From contig JAKUTH010000008.1 of NCBI GenBank assembly GCA_022448085.1, forward strand, positions 1-63,882: a DNA stretch of 63,882 nucleotides, read 5' to 3'. Below the pieces are notes generated by a model. The model did not search any database and was not told the DNA's origin. It worked only from the letters and a program-made list of their open reading frames with translations. This DNA is from Pseudomonadales bacterium (GTDB lineage Bacteria > Pseudomonadota > Gammaproteobacteria > Pseudomonadales > Azotimanducaceae). Of this stretch, positions 37,908 through 47,596 are shown piece after piece (within the stretch, counting starts at the first letter, position 1; every line of letters starts with the position of its first letter). The translations under genes and the position numbers were made by a program.

Positions 37908-38231
37908 GGCTCTATACACGAGGCCCCTGCATATTTGTCTCATCACGTGATCGACTCAGACAATTCATTTGATGGCGTGCGATCGAATACGTTGAGTGAG
38001 GACGAATGTACTCTTGAGCGTTACGTCGCGCTAGAACGCCTTCAATATTCGTACGTGATGTCCCGAAAACGGCTTTTCGCCGGGCATTGTCAATACCTTG
38101 GTCGTTAACGAAACGTTTCGCCAGACGGATACAGATCGTGGCAAATGCGTGGTCACGAATTGGACTAAACGTTTGCTGTGTGCATTGAAGGCACAGGGTA
38201 AAATCAACCTGGCATCTTTGACGAGGTTGTC
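37908..38231. other. divergent gap between mrcA and aroK
   Basis: No gene is supported in these 324 bases. They hold the palindromes ATCACGTGAT (37942-37951) and CGAAACGTTTCG (38109-38120), both perfect, and a CGAAAA-CGGC-TTTTCG hairpin (38064-38079). In relatives this place carries pilMNOPQ between the two flanking genes; no fragment of those is visible. Confidence 0.5.
38109..38120. repeat. perfect palindrome CGAAACGTTTCG
   Basis: A 12-base perfect dyad, 112 bases upstream of aroK and about 200 upstream of mrcA. It could be an operator for either gene. No matching regulator lies nearby. Confidence 0.35.
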
Positions 38232-38765
38232 ATGAAACACACAAGCGTCTTTCTTGTCGGTCTTATGGCCGTCGGGAAGTCGAGCGTCGGTAGACAACTC
38301 GCGGACGAACTCGGATATTCGTTCTACGATTCTGACCATGAAGTCGAAATCCGTGCGGGTGCAGAGATCGCTTGGATATTCGATGTCGAAGGTGAGAATG
38401 GATTTCGGGAGAGGGAAACGCAGGTCATCAACGAGCTAACACCCATGGATCGGATCGTACTCGCGACGGGAGGTGGTGTGGTCTTACGTGAAGAGAATCG
38501 GCGTGTACTTTCCAATCGAGGGTACGTTGCCTACCTTACAAGCCCAATCAGTCTTTTGGCAGAGCGTACTCGAAAGGACCGTAGAAGGCCGCTGTTAAGG
38601 GATGGTGACCCGGCAGTAATACTGGAGGCGTTCGCGCGCGAACGGGGACCTTTGTACGAGAGCGTTGCGGATCGCACCTTCATGACGGACGGATCAAGCA
38701 TCCGAAAAGTCGCACGAGAGGTTGCTCAGTGGCATCGGGACGCCCTTGAAAAGGCGGAATCGTAA
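38232..38765 (+). CDS. aroK: shikimate kinase
   Basis: 177 residues. It phosphorylates shikimate in aromatic amino acid synthesis. The P-loop reads VGLMAVGKSSVGRQLA, the substrate Asp is in YSFYDSDHEVE, the lid Arg in NGFREREtq, GGG in ATGGGVVLRE, and the nucleotide-binding ERTRKDRRRPLL follows. Followed by aroB with a one-base gap. Confidence 0.96.
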   Translation: MKHTSVFLVGLMAVGKSSVGRQLADELGYSFYDSDHEVEIRAGAEIAWIFDVEGENGFRERETQVINELTPMDRIVLATGGGVVLREENRRVLSNRGYVAYLTSPISLLAERTRKDRRRPLLRDGDPAVILEAFARERGPLYESVADRTFMTDGSSIRKVAREVAQWHRDALEKAES

Positions 38766-38766
38766 G

Positions 38767-39855
38767 ATGGTTGCGCGCGTTGACATCGTTTTAAACGAGG
38801 ATCGTGGGTATCGTGTCCTCATCGGGCCGGGGGTGATAAGCAGCAAGGCATCTTGGCTCGACGCGCTTGGTTCCAAGGTGGCGGTGATAACGAATGCAAC
38901 CGTCGCGGACTTGTATCTGGATACTTTGACTTCCGCGATAGACCGAGATCTTGACGTGATCGAAATCGGTGATGGTGAAGAATTCAAGAGTCTCAAGACA
39001 TTTTCCCAAGTGATCGATCGTCTCGTCGACGGCGGTCACAACCGCGATAGTACGATCATTGCTATGGGCGGCGGTGTCGTCGGGGACGTCGCAGGCTATG
39101 TGGCGGCGAGCTACCAACGAGGCATCGGGTATGTGCAAGTACCAACCACGTTGCTCGCCCAAGTCGATTCGTCGGTGGGTGGAAAGACGGCCGTCAACCA
39201 TTCGTCAGGGAAAAATTTAATCGGTGCCTTTTATCAGCCGAATCGAGTTGTTGCGGATACCGATACGCTTAATTCGCTCCCGGATCGAGAATATCTAGCG
39301 GGAATTGCTGAAGTTGTTAAATACGGCGTAATAGGCGATCCGGCGTTTTTTAGCTGGCTGGAAGCGAATGTGGAAGCCCTGTGTGCCCGGGAGCCGAGTG
39401 CCATGGAATATGCGATCTGCCGCTCTTGCCAACTAAAAGCGGCAATCGTTGTTGAGGATGAGCGCGAAATAGGCGTCAGGGCGAAGTTGAACTTCGGCCA
39501 TACATTTGCCCACGCTATCGAAACGGTGACAGATTTTAGATCCTATTTACACGGAGAAGCCGTCGCGATCGGCATGGTCATGGCGGCGGACTTGTCGGTG
39601 CGAATGAATCTCTGTCAATCCGACACCGCAAACCGAGTTAGGCGGTTGATCGAGGTGTATGGACTGCCCGTGGTGGCCCCCAAGTGCCCCGCCTCACTGA
39701 TGCTAGAGGCCATGGCAATGGACAAAAAAGTGATTGGAGGGCAAATGCGGTTTGTGTTGGCAAAACGAATCGGAGAAGTATCTGTTGAAAGTGATGTTCC
39801 TCAGGAAAAACTAGAACAAACGCTCGCTGCAGGGACGAACTTGTCTCGGGGCTAA
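38767..39855 (+). CDS. aroB: 3-dehydroquinate synthase
   Basis: 362 residues from ATG 38767, one base after the aroK TAA; the frame is open earlier but that part is inside aroK. GDGEEFKSLKTFSQVID, AMGGGVVGDVAGYVAASYQRG (quoted as GGGVVGDVAGYVAAS), VPTTLLAQVDSSVGGKTAVN, and LNFGHTFAHAIE carry the NAD- and zinc-binding residues. It converts DAHP to 3-dehydroquinate. damX and dam, which follow in relatives, are absent; gltD faces it. Confidence 0.97.
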   Translation: MVARVDIVLNEDRGYRVLIGPGVISSKASWLDALGSKVAVITNATVADLYLDTLTSAIDRDLDVIEIGDGEEFKSLKTFSQVIDRLVDGGHNRDSTIIAMGGGVVGDVAGYVAASYQRGIGYVQVPTTLLAQVDSSVGGKTAVNHSSGKNLIGAFYQPNRVVADTDTLNSLPDREYLAGIAEVVKYGVIGDPAFFSWLEANVEALCAREPSAMEYAICRSCQLKAAIVVEDEREIGVRAKLNFGHTFAHAIETVTDFRSYLHGEAVAIGMVMAADLSVRMNLCQSDTANRVRRLIEVYGLPVVAPKCPASLMLEAMAMDKKVIGGQMRFVLAKRIGEVSVESDVPQEKLEQTLAAGTNLSRG

Positions 39856-39872
39856 AGCGCTGTGACGATGCC

Positions 39873-41366
39873 TTACCCCGGTAATACTGTAGATCCCATC
39901 AGGTGTCGATCGATGGACTGAGCAGCCTCTCGCCCTTCGTTGATTGCTCTAACGACAATGTTCTGACCACTCCGACAGTCACCTGCCGCGAAGACCTTGG
40001 AGATACTTGTTTGATACGCGCCTTTGTCCGCGGCGTAGTTAGATCTTTGATCTAGATCTACTCCGAGGGCTTCGGATAAATAATGTTCCGGCCCTAAAAA
40101 GCCCATCGCCAAAATAACCAAATTGGCGTCCCAAGTCCGTTCCGAATTGGGTAAGGTTGTGCGTTGCCCCCCCGCGTAATCAAGATCGACGGTTTTAATG
40201 CCCGCCACATTGCCGTGACCATCGTCGATAAATTTAAGCGAATCGATCGCCCATGATCTTGGGTCACCACCAAATCTCGCCGCTGCCTCTGAGTGGCCGT
40301 AGTCCACCTTAAAAACTACGGGGTCCTCGGGCCAGGGGTTAGTGGGCGACCTTTCCTTGGGGGGCGAAGGAAATACTTCGAAATTGGTCAGCGAACGACA
40401 GTCGTGTCGGAGAGATGTACCCAGACAATCGGTGCCCGTATCGCCCCCACCAATGACGATGACGTCTTTATCGTGCGCGTCAATGTATTGGCCATCCTCT
40501 AGATTCGAGTTTAAAAGACTGCGCGTGTTTCTCGTCAGAAAATCCATCGCAAAGTGGATGCCATTCAAATTCCGACCGGGTATCGGTAGGTCTCGAGGCA
40601 CGGTTGCCCCGGTGGTTAAAAGAAGCGCGTCGTTTTCTGCGATGAGCTTAAATACGTCAAACGTGTTACCCGAACCGTCTCCGATGTCGATTCCGGTCTT
40701 AAATTCAATACCTTCATGTTGGAGGAGGTGGATACGTCGTTCGACGACCGCTCTTTTATCGAGCTTCATGTTGGGTATCCCGTACATCAACAAGCCACCG
40801 ATTCGATCGGCTCGCTCGTAGACGATTACCGAATGGCCAACGCGATTAAGTTGCGCTGCCGCTGCTAAGCCGGCGGGTCCCGATCCGACTATGGCTATAG
40901 ATTTTCCCGTTCGAGAAAGTGGGGGTTGCGGGTTTACCCACCCTTCTTCGAAGCCGCGGTCGATGATTGCCATCTCGATGTTCTTGATGGTGACGGGTGG
41001 ATCGGTAATCCCAAGCACACAACTTCCCTCGCATGGCGCAGGGCATACTCGCCCAGTAAATTCCGGAAAGTTGTTGGTTGCGTGTAATCGATCGAGGGCG
41101 TCACGCCATTGGCCTCTGTACACGAGATCGTTCCATTCTGGAATAAGGTTGTGTATGGGACAGCCGGCTTTACCAATGCGATGCTCGCGAGGCGCGTTGG
41201 ATTGGCAAAAAGGGACGCCGCAATCCATGCAGCGGGCCCCCTGTTTCTCAAGGTGTGCTGTGCCCGGTTGCGTATAGATCTCGTCGAAGTCGAGAAGGCG
41301 TGTGTCCGCGTCTCGGTACGGAGCAGCTTCGCGGCGAAATTCGATAAAACCGGTGGTCTTACCCAT
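39873..41366 (-). CDS. gltD: glutamate synthase small subunit
   Basis: 497 residues. The N-terminal cysteine-rich domain binds two [4Fe-4S] clusters (ARCMDCGVPFCQ, KAGCPIHNLIPE, VCPAPCEGSCVLG). FAD- and NADPH-binding folds follow: IAIVGSGPAGLAAAAQL and VIVIGGGDTGTDC. It transfers electrons from NADPH to GltB. It lies downstream of gltB and converges on aroB. Confidence 0.97.
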   Translation of the reverse strand: MGKTTGFIEFRREAAPYRDADTRLLDFDEIYTQPGTAHLEKQGARCMDCGVPFCQSNAPREHRIGKAGCPIHNLIPEWNDLVYRGQWRDALDRLHATNNFPEFTGRVCPAPCEGSCVLGITDPPVTIKNIEMAIIDRGFEEGWVNPQPPLSRTGKSIAIVGSGPAGLAAAAQLNRVGHSVIVYERADRIGGLLMYGIPNMKLDKRAVVERRIHLLQHEGIEFKTGIDIGDGSGNTFDVFKLIAENDALLLTTGATVPRDLPIPGRNLNGIHFAMDFLTRNTRSLLNSNLEDGQYIDAHDKDVIVIGGGDTGTDCLGTSLRHDCRSLTNFEVFPSPPKERSPTNPWPEDPVVFKVDYGHSEAAARFGGDPRSWAIDSLKFIDDGHGNVAGIKTVDLDYAGGQRTTLPNSERTWDANLVILAMGFLGPEHYLSEALGVDLDQRSNYAADKGAYQTSISKVFAAGDCRSGQNIVVRAINEGREAAQSIDRHLMGSTVLPG

Positions 41367-41393
41367 GATTAGCTGTGTGTTGTACGGCCATGG

Positions 41394-44300
41394 TTAATTA
41401 GCCCAACCATCCTCGTTCTCTGCAATCTCTGCAGCCAATTTCTGTTCTTCAAGTACCCGCTTAAAGTCGGTGGGCATCACCTTAACGAATGCACTAACGG
41501 ATGCAGCCCAGTTGTCGAGCAATGCATTTGCTGTAGTCGAACCTGTATAGATTGCATGCTTATCGATCAATGCCTTTAATGCGTCGACGTCACCTCGTTC
41601 CTCTACCCTTTCGAGTTCAACCATATCTGTATTGCAGTGATTGGAGAACGATCCGGCTGGATCGTATACGTACGCTGTACCACCGCTCATGCCGGCGGCA
41701 AAGTTTCTACCTGTCGGACCAAGGACGACGACCATTCCCCCGGTCATGTACTCGCAACCATGGTCTCCGACACCCTCAATTACGGTATGAGCTCCACTAT
41801 TACGAACGGCGAAACGTTCGGCCGCCACACCTCGAAAGAAACATTCGCCCGCGGTTGCTCCGTATAAGGCAACGTTGCCAATTAATACTTGCTCTTCTGC
41901 GACAAAACGGCTTGCTTTGGGTGGATAAATGATCAGTCTTCCGCCTGAAAGCCCTTTGCCGACATAATCGTTGGCATCGCCCTCGACTTCGAGGGTGACA
42001 CCCTTAACAAGCCAAGCACCAAAGCTTTGTCCGGCACTGCCGTTGAATTTAAAGTGGATGCTGTCGTCGGGCAGCATTTCCGCTCCTCGCCGACAAATGA
42101 TCTTGTTGGACAGCATCCCGCCGACGACTCGATTTGTGTTCCGGATGTCGAGTTCAGCGCGAACCCTTGTACCGTTAGCGAGCGCGGGTTCGGCGAGTTC
42201 GATGAGCCTGTTATCAAGCGCGTGCTCCAAACCGTGATCTTGTTCGTGCATGCAAAAAACACCGAGACAATTTTCGGGTTCTTCTGCTTTGCTGAGTATC
42301 CGTGACAGATCGAGGCCTTTTGCTTTCCAGTGGCCAACCGCGGGGTCAACGTCCAACACGTCGACTCTCCCAATCATCTCGTTGACGGTACGGAAGCCAA
42401 GTTCGGCCATGAGCAAGCGCAGTTCCTTTGCGACCATGAAGAAGTAGTTCACGACATGCTCTGGTGCCCCTGTAAATTTCTTGCGCAACCCGGGATCCTG
42501 CGTCGCGATGCCAACGGGACAGGTATTTAAATGGCATTTGCGCATCATGATGCACCCGAGCGCCACTAAAGGGGCGGTCGCGAACCCAAACTCCTCGGCC
42601 CCAAGGCAGATGGCAATGGCTACGTCTCGTCCAGTTTTCAACTGCCCATCGGTCTGCAGCACCACACGCGAACGCAAATTGTTCATCACCAGTGTTTGAT
42701 GAGCTTCAGCAACACCAAGTTCCCAAGGCACGCCCGCGTGCTTGATAGATGTTAAAGCTGACGCGCCCGTACCACCCGTATCGCCCGCAATGACGAGGTG
42801 ATCACTCCGCGCTTTAGTGACCCCGGCCGCGACTGCACCGACGCCGATTGCCGCTCCCAATTTGACACTGATACGCGCTGAAGGGTTCGCATTCTTGAGG
42901 TCGTGGATAAGCTGGGCGATGTCCTCGATGGAATAAATATCATGGTGAGGTGGTGGACTGATTAACCCAACGCCTGGAGTTGAGTGCCGGATGCTGGCTA
43001 TGTAGTTGTCGACCTTACTGCCCGGTAATTCGCCCCCCTCACCGGGTTTCGCACCCTGAATGATCTTGATTTGCAGTTCGTCTGAATTGGCTAGATAGTT
43101 TGCCGTCACGCCAAAGCGACCGCTGGCGACTTGCTTGATTGCGGACCTCTTAGAATCGCCATTCTCCATCGGTTGAAAACGATCAGGATCCTCACCTCCC
43201 TCACCGGTATTGGACTTGCCCCCGACTCGATTCATTGCGATGGCGAGCGATTCGTGCGCTTCGGCAGAGATTGAGCCAAAACTCATTGCACCCGTGGCAA
43301 AGCGCGGAATGATCTCGGTCTCCGGCTCGACTTGTTCGAGGGGAATAGCGACGGTCGCCGTCGTTTTGAACGACAACAAACCACGAAGATTCGCCTCTCG
43401 AGTATTGGTTTTGTTGACGTGGTCGGCAAATCGCCAGTAAGCCTCTTCATTGTTCGTCCGCGCAGCCGATTGAAGGTCGGCCACGGCCTCCGGATCCCAC
43501 ATGTGGCGGTCGCCTCCTAGACGCCAATGAAAGTCGCCCGGGTTAGGCAGGACAGGCTCGGCAACCGCATTCCGGCCAGGGAAACCGATTGCGTGACGTC
43601 GTTGCATTTCCTCTGCGAGTACCTCAAATCCTGCACCTTCGACGCGACTCGCCGTCCCGGCAAAGGCTCGATCGATGACTTCCTCGGCAAGGCCGACGGC
43701 CTCAAAGATTTGTGCTCCTTTGTATGACTGCAGGGTTGATATCCCCATCTTCGCCATGACTTTGAGCATGCCCTTGCCGGATGCTTTCTTGTATGCCTCG
43801 ACAACATCGTCGTCATCGCCGATGTGAGTTGCGTCTTCAAGATACCCATCGCGACGGGCCTGCCATAGCGACTCGAATGCCAAGTACGGGTTGATGGCAT
43901 CCACACCGAAACCAACTAACAGACAATGGTGATGGACTTCTCGCGCTTCACCCGTTTCGAGAACGATACCAATACGTGTACGTGCGTGATGATGGACGAG
44001 ATGATGGTGCACGGTCCCGACGGCAAGGAGGGCGCTTATGGCGACGTGGCCTTCGTCGACTGCCCGATCAGATAGCACGATGAGTTTGAATCCATCGCCA
44101 ATGGCGTCGATTGCTTCGGACGCGATACGGTCCAACGATGCCAGTAAGCCATCCCGTCCAGATCCCGTTGGAAACGTGATATCGATGGTTTTGGCCTTCC
44201 AACCGCGGTGGTCGATGTGTTTCAGTAACGAGAGTTCTTCATTGGATAGGACAGGTTGCGGAATACGAAGGCGATGAGCGTGTTGAGGCGTTGTGCTGAG

Positions 44301-45989
44301 CAAGTTTGCTTCAGGCCCGATGTAACATTCCAAAGCCATGATCACTTCTTCGCGGATTGAATCAACCGCCGGATTGGTGACTTGTGCAAACAGCTGTTTG
44401 AAGTAGTCGTAAAGCATACGTGGCTTATCCGACATGACGGCTAAGGCCGCGTCATTGCCCATCGAACCGAGAGGGTCCCTTAATTCTCTGACCATCGGAA
44501 GCAGCATAAATTGGAGTGTTTCGACCGTGTAGCCGAATGCCTGGCAGCGGGCTAGAACCGAATCGACAGCGAGACCCGGTACCGGTTTTTCTGAAGCGAG
44601 ATCAGTCAATTCAATACGCTGATCCGCAAGCCATTCGCCGTATGGCCGTCGTTGAGCCCAATCCGATTTGATTTCTTCATCCGGAATCATGCGGCCCGCT
44701 TCGAAATCGATGAGGAAAATGCGACCGGGCTGCAGCCGACCTTTTTCGACCACTCGCTCGGGCGGTATATCGACCACGCCGACCTCCGATGCCATGATGC
44801 ATTTGTCGTCGTCTGTAATGTAGTAACGAGAAGGTCGTAGCCCGTTTCGGTCGAGGACGGCTCCAATATAGGTTCCATCCGTAAAAGCAATTGATGCGGG
44901 TCCGTCCCATGGTTCCAATACACACGAGTTGTACTCATAGAACGCTCTTTTCTCGGGAGACATGGTGGTGTGTTGCTGCCATGCCTCAGGGATCATCATG
45001 AGGACGGATTCTTGCAGGGTCCGTCCCGTTAGACTCAAGAATTCAAGAACGTTATCGAATGTGCCGGAGTCCGAACAGTCGGGTTCAACCACCGGGAAGA
45101 GCTTCTGTAGATCGCTGCCAAAAAGGTCGGATTGCACCGTTCCTTCACGAGCATTCATCCAATTCTTGTTACCGAGCAGCGTATTGATTTCGCCGTTGTG
45201 GCTCATAAATCGGTTCGGCTGAGCTCGATCCCAGGAGGGAAAGGTGTTGGTAGAAAAACGCGAGTGGACCATGGCTAGATGGGTTTGGTAGTCGTTATCA
45301 GCGAGATCAGGGAAGAAGTTATACAGCTGGTGTGGCGTCAGCATGCCTTTATAGATAATGACCTTGGTCGAAAGACTACAAACGTAAAACAACGAACGTT
45401 CGACGAGTTCTTCGTTAGAACGTAACTGGTGCGTTGCATGCTTTCGAATCAAGTACAGTTTGCGCTCGAGCGCGTCTCCTTCAAGCCCTTCGTCCGATGC
45501 GATAAAGATCTGTTCCATTGCTGGCATCGCTGCCCGAGCTGCGTCGCCGATATCGGCCTCATCTGGCTGTATGGGGAGTTCTCTCCACCCGACAAGGCGC
45601 TGACCGGCTTCTACGATGGTAGATTCAAAAACTTGCTTGCAACGCGCTCGCTCCTCCGGATCACGTGGCAGGAATACGACACCAGCGCCAAATGCGCCGT
45701 CCTGGGGTAACTCGGTGTCCAACACATCACGGACGACACGCCGCAGAAAATGAATGGGCAAACCTGTAAGGATGCCCGCGCCATCCCCTGTGTTTTTCTC
45801 GTAACCCAAGCCTCCGCGGTGGACCATGCTGCAATTCATGTTGTTGGCATCATCCATGATTGCGCGGCTCGCTCGGCCTTTGATGTCGCAAATGAATCCA
45901 ACGCCGCAGGCATCTTTCTCGAGAGTCGGATCGTAGAGGCCACGCCGAGGAGGCATGCCGAGAGTAAGCTGTCGCGAGAGCTCATTCAT
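41394..45989 (-). CDS. gltB: glutamate synthase large subunit
   Basis: 1531 residues from ATG 45989; GTG 46025 and ATG 45956 are also in frame. The glutaminase nucleophile Cys lies in LEKDACGVGFICDIKG and is exposed by removal of the propeptide before it. MVHRGGLGYEKNTGDGAGIL and HSRFSTNTFPSWDRAQPNR follow; the FMN domain has GAMSFGSISAEAHE and IKIIQGAKPGEGGELPGSKV, and the 3Fe-4S cysteines are in CIMMRKCHLNTCPVGIATQ. The C-terminal GXGXG barrel ends the chain. With GltD it makes two glutamates from glutamine and 2-oxoglutarate. Confidence 0.97.
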   Translation of the reverse strand: MNELSRQLTLGMPPRRGLYDPTLEKDACGVGFICDIKGRASRAIMDDANNMNCSMVHRGGLGYEKNTGDGAGILTGLPIHFLRRVVRDVLDTELPQDGAFGAGVVFLPRDPEERARCKQVFESTIVEAGQRLVGWRELPIQPDEADIGDAARAAMPAMEQIFIASDEGLEGDALERKLYLIRKHATHQLRSNEELVERSLFYVCSLSTKVIIYKGMLTPHQLYNFFPDLADNDYQTHLAMVHSRFSTNTFPSWDRAQPNRFMSHNGEINTLLGNKNWMNAREGTVQSDLFGSDLQKLFPVVEPDCSDSGTFDNVLEFLSLTGRTLQESVLMMIPEAWQQHTTMSPEKRAFYEYNSCVLEPWDGPASIAFTDGTYIGAVLDRNGLRPSRYYITDDDKCIMASEVGVVDIPPERVVEKGRLQPGRIFLIDFEAGRMIPDEEIKSDWAQRRPYGEWLADQRIELTDLASEKPVPGLAVDSVLARCQAFGYTVETLQFMLLPMVRELRDPLGSMGNDAALAVMSDKPRMLYDYFKQLFAQVTNPAVDSIREEVIMALECYIGPEANLLSTTPQHAHRLRIPQPVLSNEELSLLKHIDHRGWKAKTIDITFPTGSGRDGLLASLDRIASEAIDAIGDGFKLIVLSDRAVDEGHVAISALLAVGTVHHHLVHHHARTRIGIVLETGEAREVHHHCLLVGFGVDAINPYLAFESLWQARRDGYLEDATHIGDDDDVVEAYKKASGKGMLKVMAKMGISTLQSYKGAQIFEAVGLAEEVIDRAFAGTASRVEGAGFEVLAEEMQRRHAIGFPGRNAVAEPVLPNPGDFHWRLGGDRHMWDPEAVADLQSAARTNNEEAYWRFADHVNKTNTREANLRGLLSFKTTATVAIPLEQVEPETEIIPRFATGAMSFGSISAEAHESLAIAMNRVGGKSNTGEGGEDPDRFQPMENGDSKRSAIKQVASGRFGVTANYLANSDELQIKIIQGAKPGEGGELPGSKVDNYIASIRHSTPGVGLISPPPHHDIYSIEDIAQLIHDLKNANPSARISVKLGAAIGVGAVAAGVTKARSDHLVIAGDTGGTGASALTSIKHAGVPWELGVAEAHQTLVMNNLRSRVVLQTDGQLKTGRDVAIAICLGAEEFGFATAPLVALGCIMMRKCHLNTCPVGIATQDPGLRKKFTGAPEHVVNYFFMVAKELRLLMAELGFRTVNEMIGRVDVLDVDPAVGHWKAKGLDLSRILSKAEEPENCLGVFCMHEQDHGLEHALDNRLIELAEPALANGTRVRAELDIRNTNRVVGGMLSNKIICRRGAEMLPDDSIHFKFNGSAGQSFGAWLVKGVTLEVEGDANDYVGKGLSGGRLIIYPPKASRFVAEEQVLIGNVALYGATAGECFFRGVAAERFAVRNSGAHTVIEGVGDHGCEYMTGGMVVVLGPTGRNFAAGMSGGTAYVYDPAGSFSNHCNTDMVELERVEERGDVDALKALIDKHAIYTGSTTANALLDNWAASVSAFVKVMPTDFKRVLEEQKLAAEIAENEDGWAN

Positions 45990-46156
45990 GCGCTGCTTTT
46001 TTGCCTCCAGTAAGGCGAGCAGCACCTGGCCGACTTACGCGGTTATTTTGCTCGCCCGTAAAACTTGCCTGAGAGTCCTGCCATCCGCATCCTCGGGCTG
46101 CCACAGGTTCACAGGGGACTACGGACGTTCTCAAAAATAAATAGTGTTATCAAGTG

Positions 46157-46936
46157 TTAAGCGGAATCGGGTTGACCCATTTCCAACCTGTCACGGCTTC
46201 GGTGCCAGGCGCGATATAACGACTGAAAACCGAGGTGCCTGTATAGTGCACGGGCTGGCTCATTGTTTTCGGTGACCTGTAAATAACCGGTTTCTGCACC
46301 GTGCTCCAATCCGCAACGTAAGAGGCCCAAGATCAGCTCTTGGGCATGTCCGCGGCGTCGGTAAATTGGATCCGTCAGAATGTCGAATAAACCGACGAGT
46401 TCATCGTCGACTACCGCGAGTCCACACGCGACATACTGCGTTTTATCTATAATGGCGCCGTAGATAGCCTCGCAAGGGATCGACTTCAACAAGAGCCTCT
46501 GCAATTGCGTTGCTGTTTCAGGCATACCCGATAGTTTGCAGTACACGTTGAGCCATGTGTCGAGTGTAAGTAGACGAAAATGTTGACTCGATGTTGTAGG
46601 CAATTCGCCATTCCTATAGGTGAGGACCAACGAAGCATCGGCCTGTTCATAACCAAGCTCAGCTAGGGTCCTATCCAAAGCGCGTAATCCGGGCTTGGAC
46701 GATATTCGGAACAAGGTCGGCAGATCTTCTCGTCGGTAGGCATTTTCGCAATAACGAACTTTTTGGAGCAGGGGTTTTGTTCCTGGGTAGACGGGAACGA
46801 CGGCATTGCCGCGTTTGCTATAACTGCCTGAGAATCTTAGAAGCCAACCATCTAAGAGAACTTGTTGAATTGCCGGCCAAGCGTTGAGATTGGCTTCTTC
46901 GATGCGGCTGATTAGTTGGCCCGAGGAACAGGTCAA
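46157..46936 (-). CDS. GNAT-family N-acetyltransferase
   Basis: 259 residues with two parts. The first 130 start SRIEEANLNAWPAIQQVL and include WLLRFSGSYSKRGNAV, a pattern common in two-domain GNAT proteins. The second has the acetyl-CoA loop DPIYRRRGHAQELILGLL and the family end YLQVTENNEPARALYRHLGF. The acceptor substrate is unknown. It stands alone upstream of gltB, same strand, 131 bases of gap between them. Confidence 0.85.
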   Translation of the reverse strand: MTCSSGQLISRIEEANLNAWPAIQQVLLDGWLLRFSGSYSKRGNAVVPVYPGTKPLLQKVRYCENAYRREDLPTLFRISSKPGLRALDRTLAELGYEQADASLVLTYRNGELPTTSSQHFRLLTLDTWLNVYCKLSGMPETATQLQRLLLKSIPCEAIYGAIIDKTQYVACGLAVVDDELVGLFDILTDPIYRRRGHAQELILGLLRCGLEHGAETGYLQVTENNEPARALYRHLGFQSLYRAWHRSRDRLEMGQPDSA

Positions 46937-47099
46937 GAAGTCCTCCAGTTTGGCTTAATGGCGTTGGTCATCGGAATGATTCGACACCGCGTATTCGCAA
47001 TCGTGTTTGTGATTGGGGTCGCGTGTTCGATCGCCGCTGTTCTTTGAGGAGAGTCCTAAAGCCAAACAAAATTAGTCCGGACCGTGCCATCATCCAGGC

Positions 47100-47516
47100 A
47101 TGGACAGCGTAACGTTTCCCATCGTCGTGCACACGTTGATCTTTGATGAAGGGGGTCGACTGTTGTTGCTCCGTCGAAAGGGAACAGGGTTCATGGATGG
47201 ATACCTAGGACTGCCCGGTGGACACCTCCAAGCTGGCGAAACCGTGTCCAACGCGGCAATGCGGGAATGCAAAGAAGAAGTCTGTATCGAGGCAAAAGCG
47301 ATACAACCGCTGGTTGTCATGCCGTTCATGGGTGGCGTTGACTTCATTTTCGAAGCACATGAATGGACCGGTGCAGCTGAGATCGGGGAACCTGACAAGT
47401 GTTCAGAAATTGGCTGGTTTGTACCGGAGACGATACCGCGCGATGCTGTCCCGTTTGTGTCGAAAGCACTCGAGTTACGAAGGCAAAAGGTCTGGTATCA
47501 CGAATATTTAGACTAA
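47100..47516 (+). CDS. NUDIX hydrolase
   Basis: 138 residues. The Nudix box reads [22 protein letters not shown] with the Gly near its end changed to Cys (quoted [10 protein letters not shown] and RECKEEVCI); the catalytic Glu pairs are intact. [16 protein letters not shown] precedes it. It hydrolyses a nucleoside diphosphate linked to some moiety; the substrate is unclear. The next gene, mdh, starts 80 bases on. Confidence 0.88.
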   Translation: MDSVTFPIVVHTLIFDEGGRLLLLRRKGTGFMDGYLGLPGGHLQAGETVSNAAMRECKEEVCIEAKAIQPLVVMPFMGGVDFIFEAHEWTGAAEIGEPDKCSEIGWFVPETIPRDAVPFVSKALELRRQKVWYHEYLD

Positions 47517-47596
47517 GGGATTGTGCGCATTGGCATTCGAACAAGGTTAGAATCCGCCGCCTTTTGGGGCGCACGAATAGAGGGGTTGAAAGAACC

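Noticed and set aside
46026-46140. Possible glycine riboswitch in the gltB leader
   Set aside because: The leader on the minus strand contains CTCTCAGGCAA, like the 3' strand of glycine aptamers, and a weak AGTCC/GGACT stem. But the matching GAGAG strand and the conserved CGAAGGAGCAA core are not present, so I do not call it.
47399-47596. N-terminal extension of malate dehydrogenase
   Set aside because: The frame is open upstream of ATG 47597 but lies in the NUDIX gene and lacks any pattern; the family start is at 47597.
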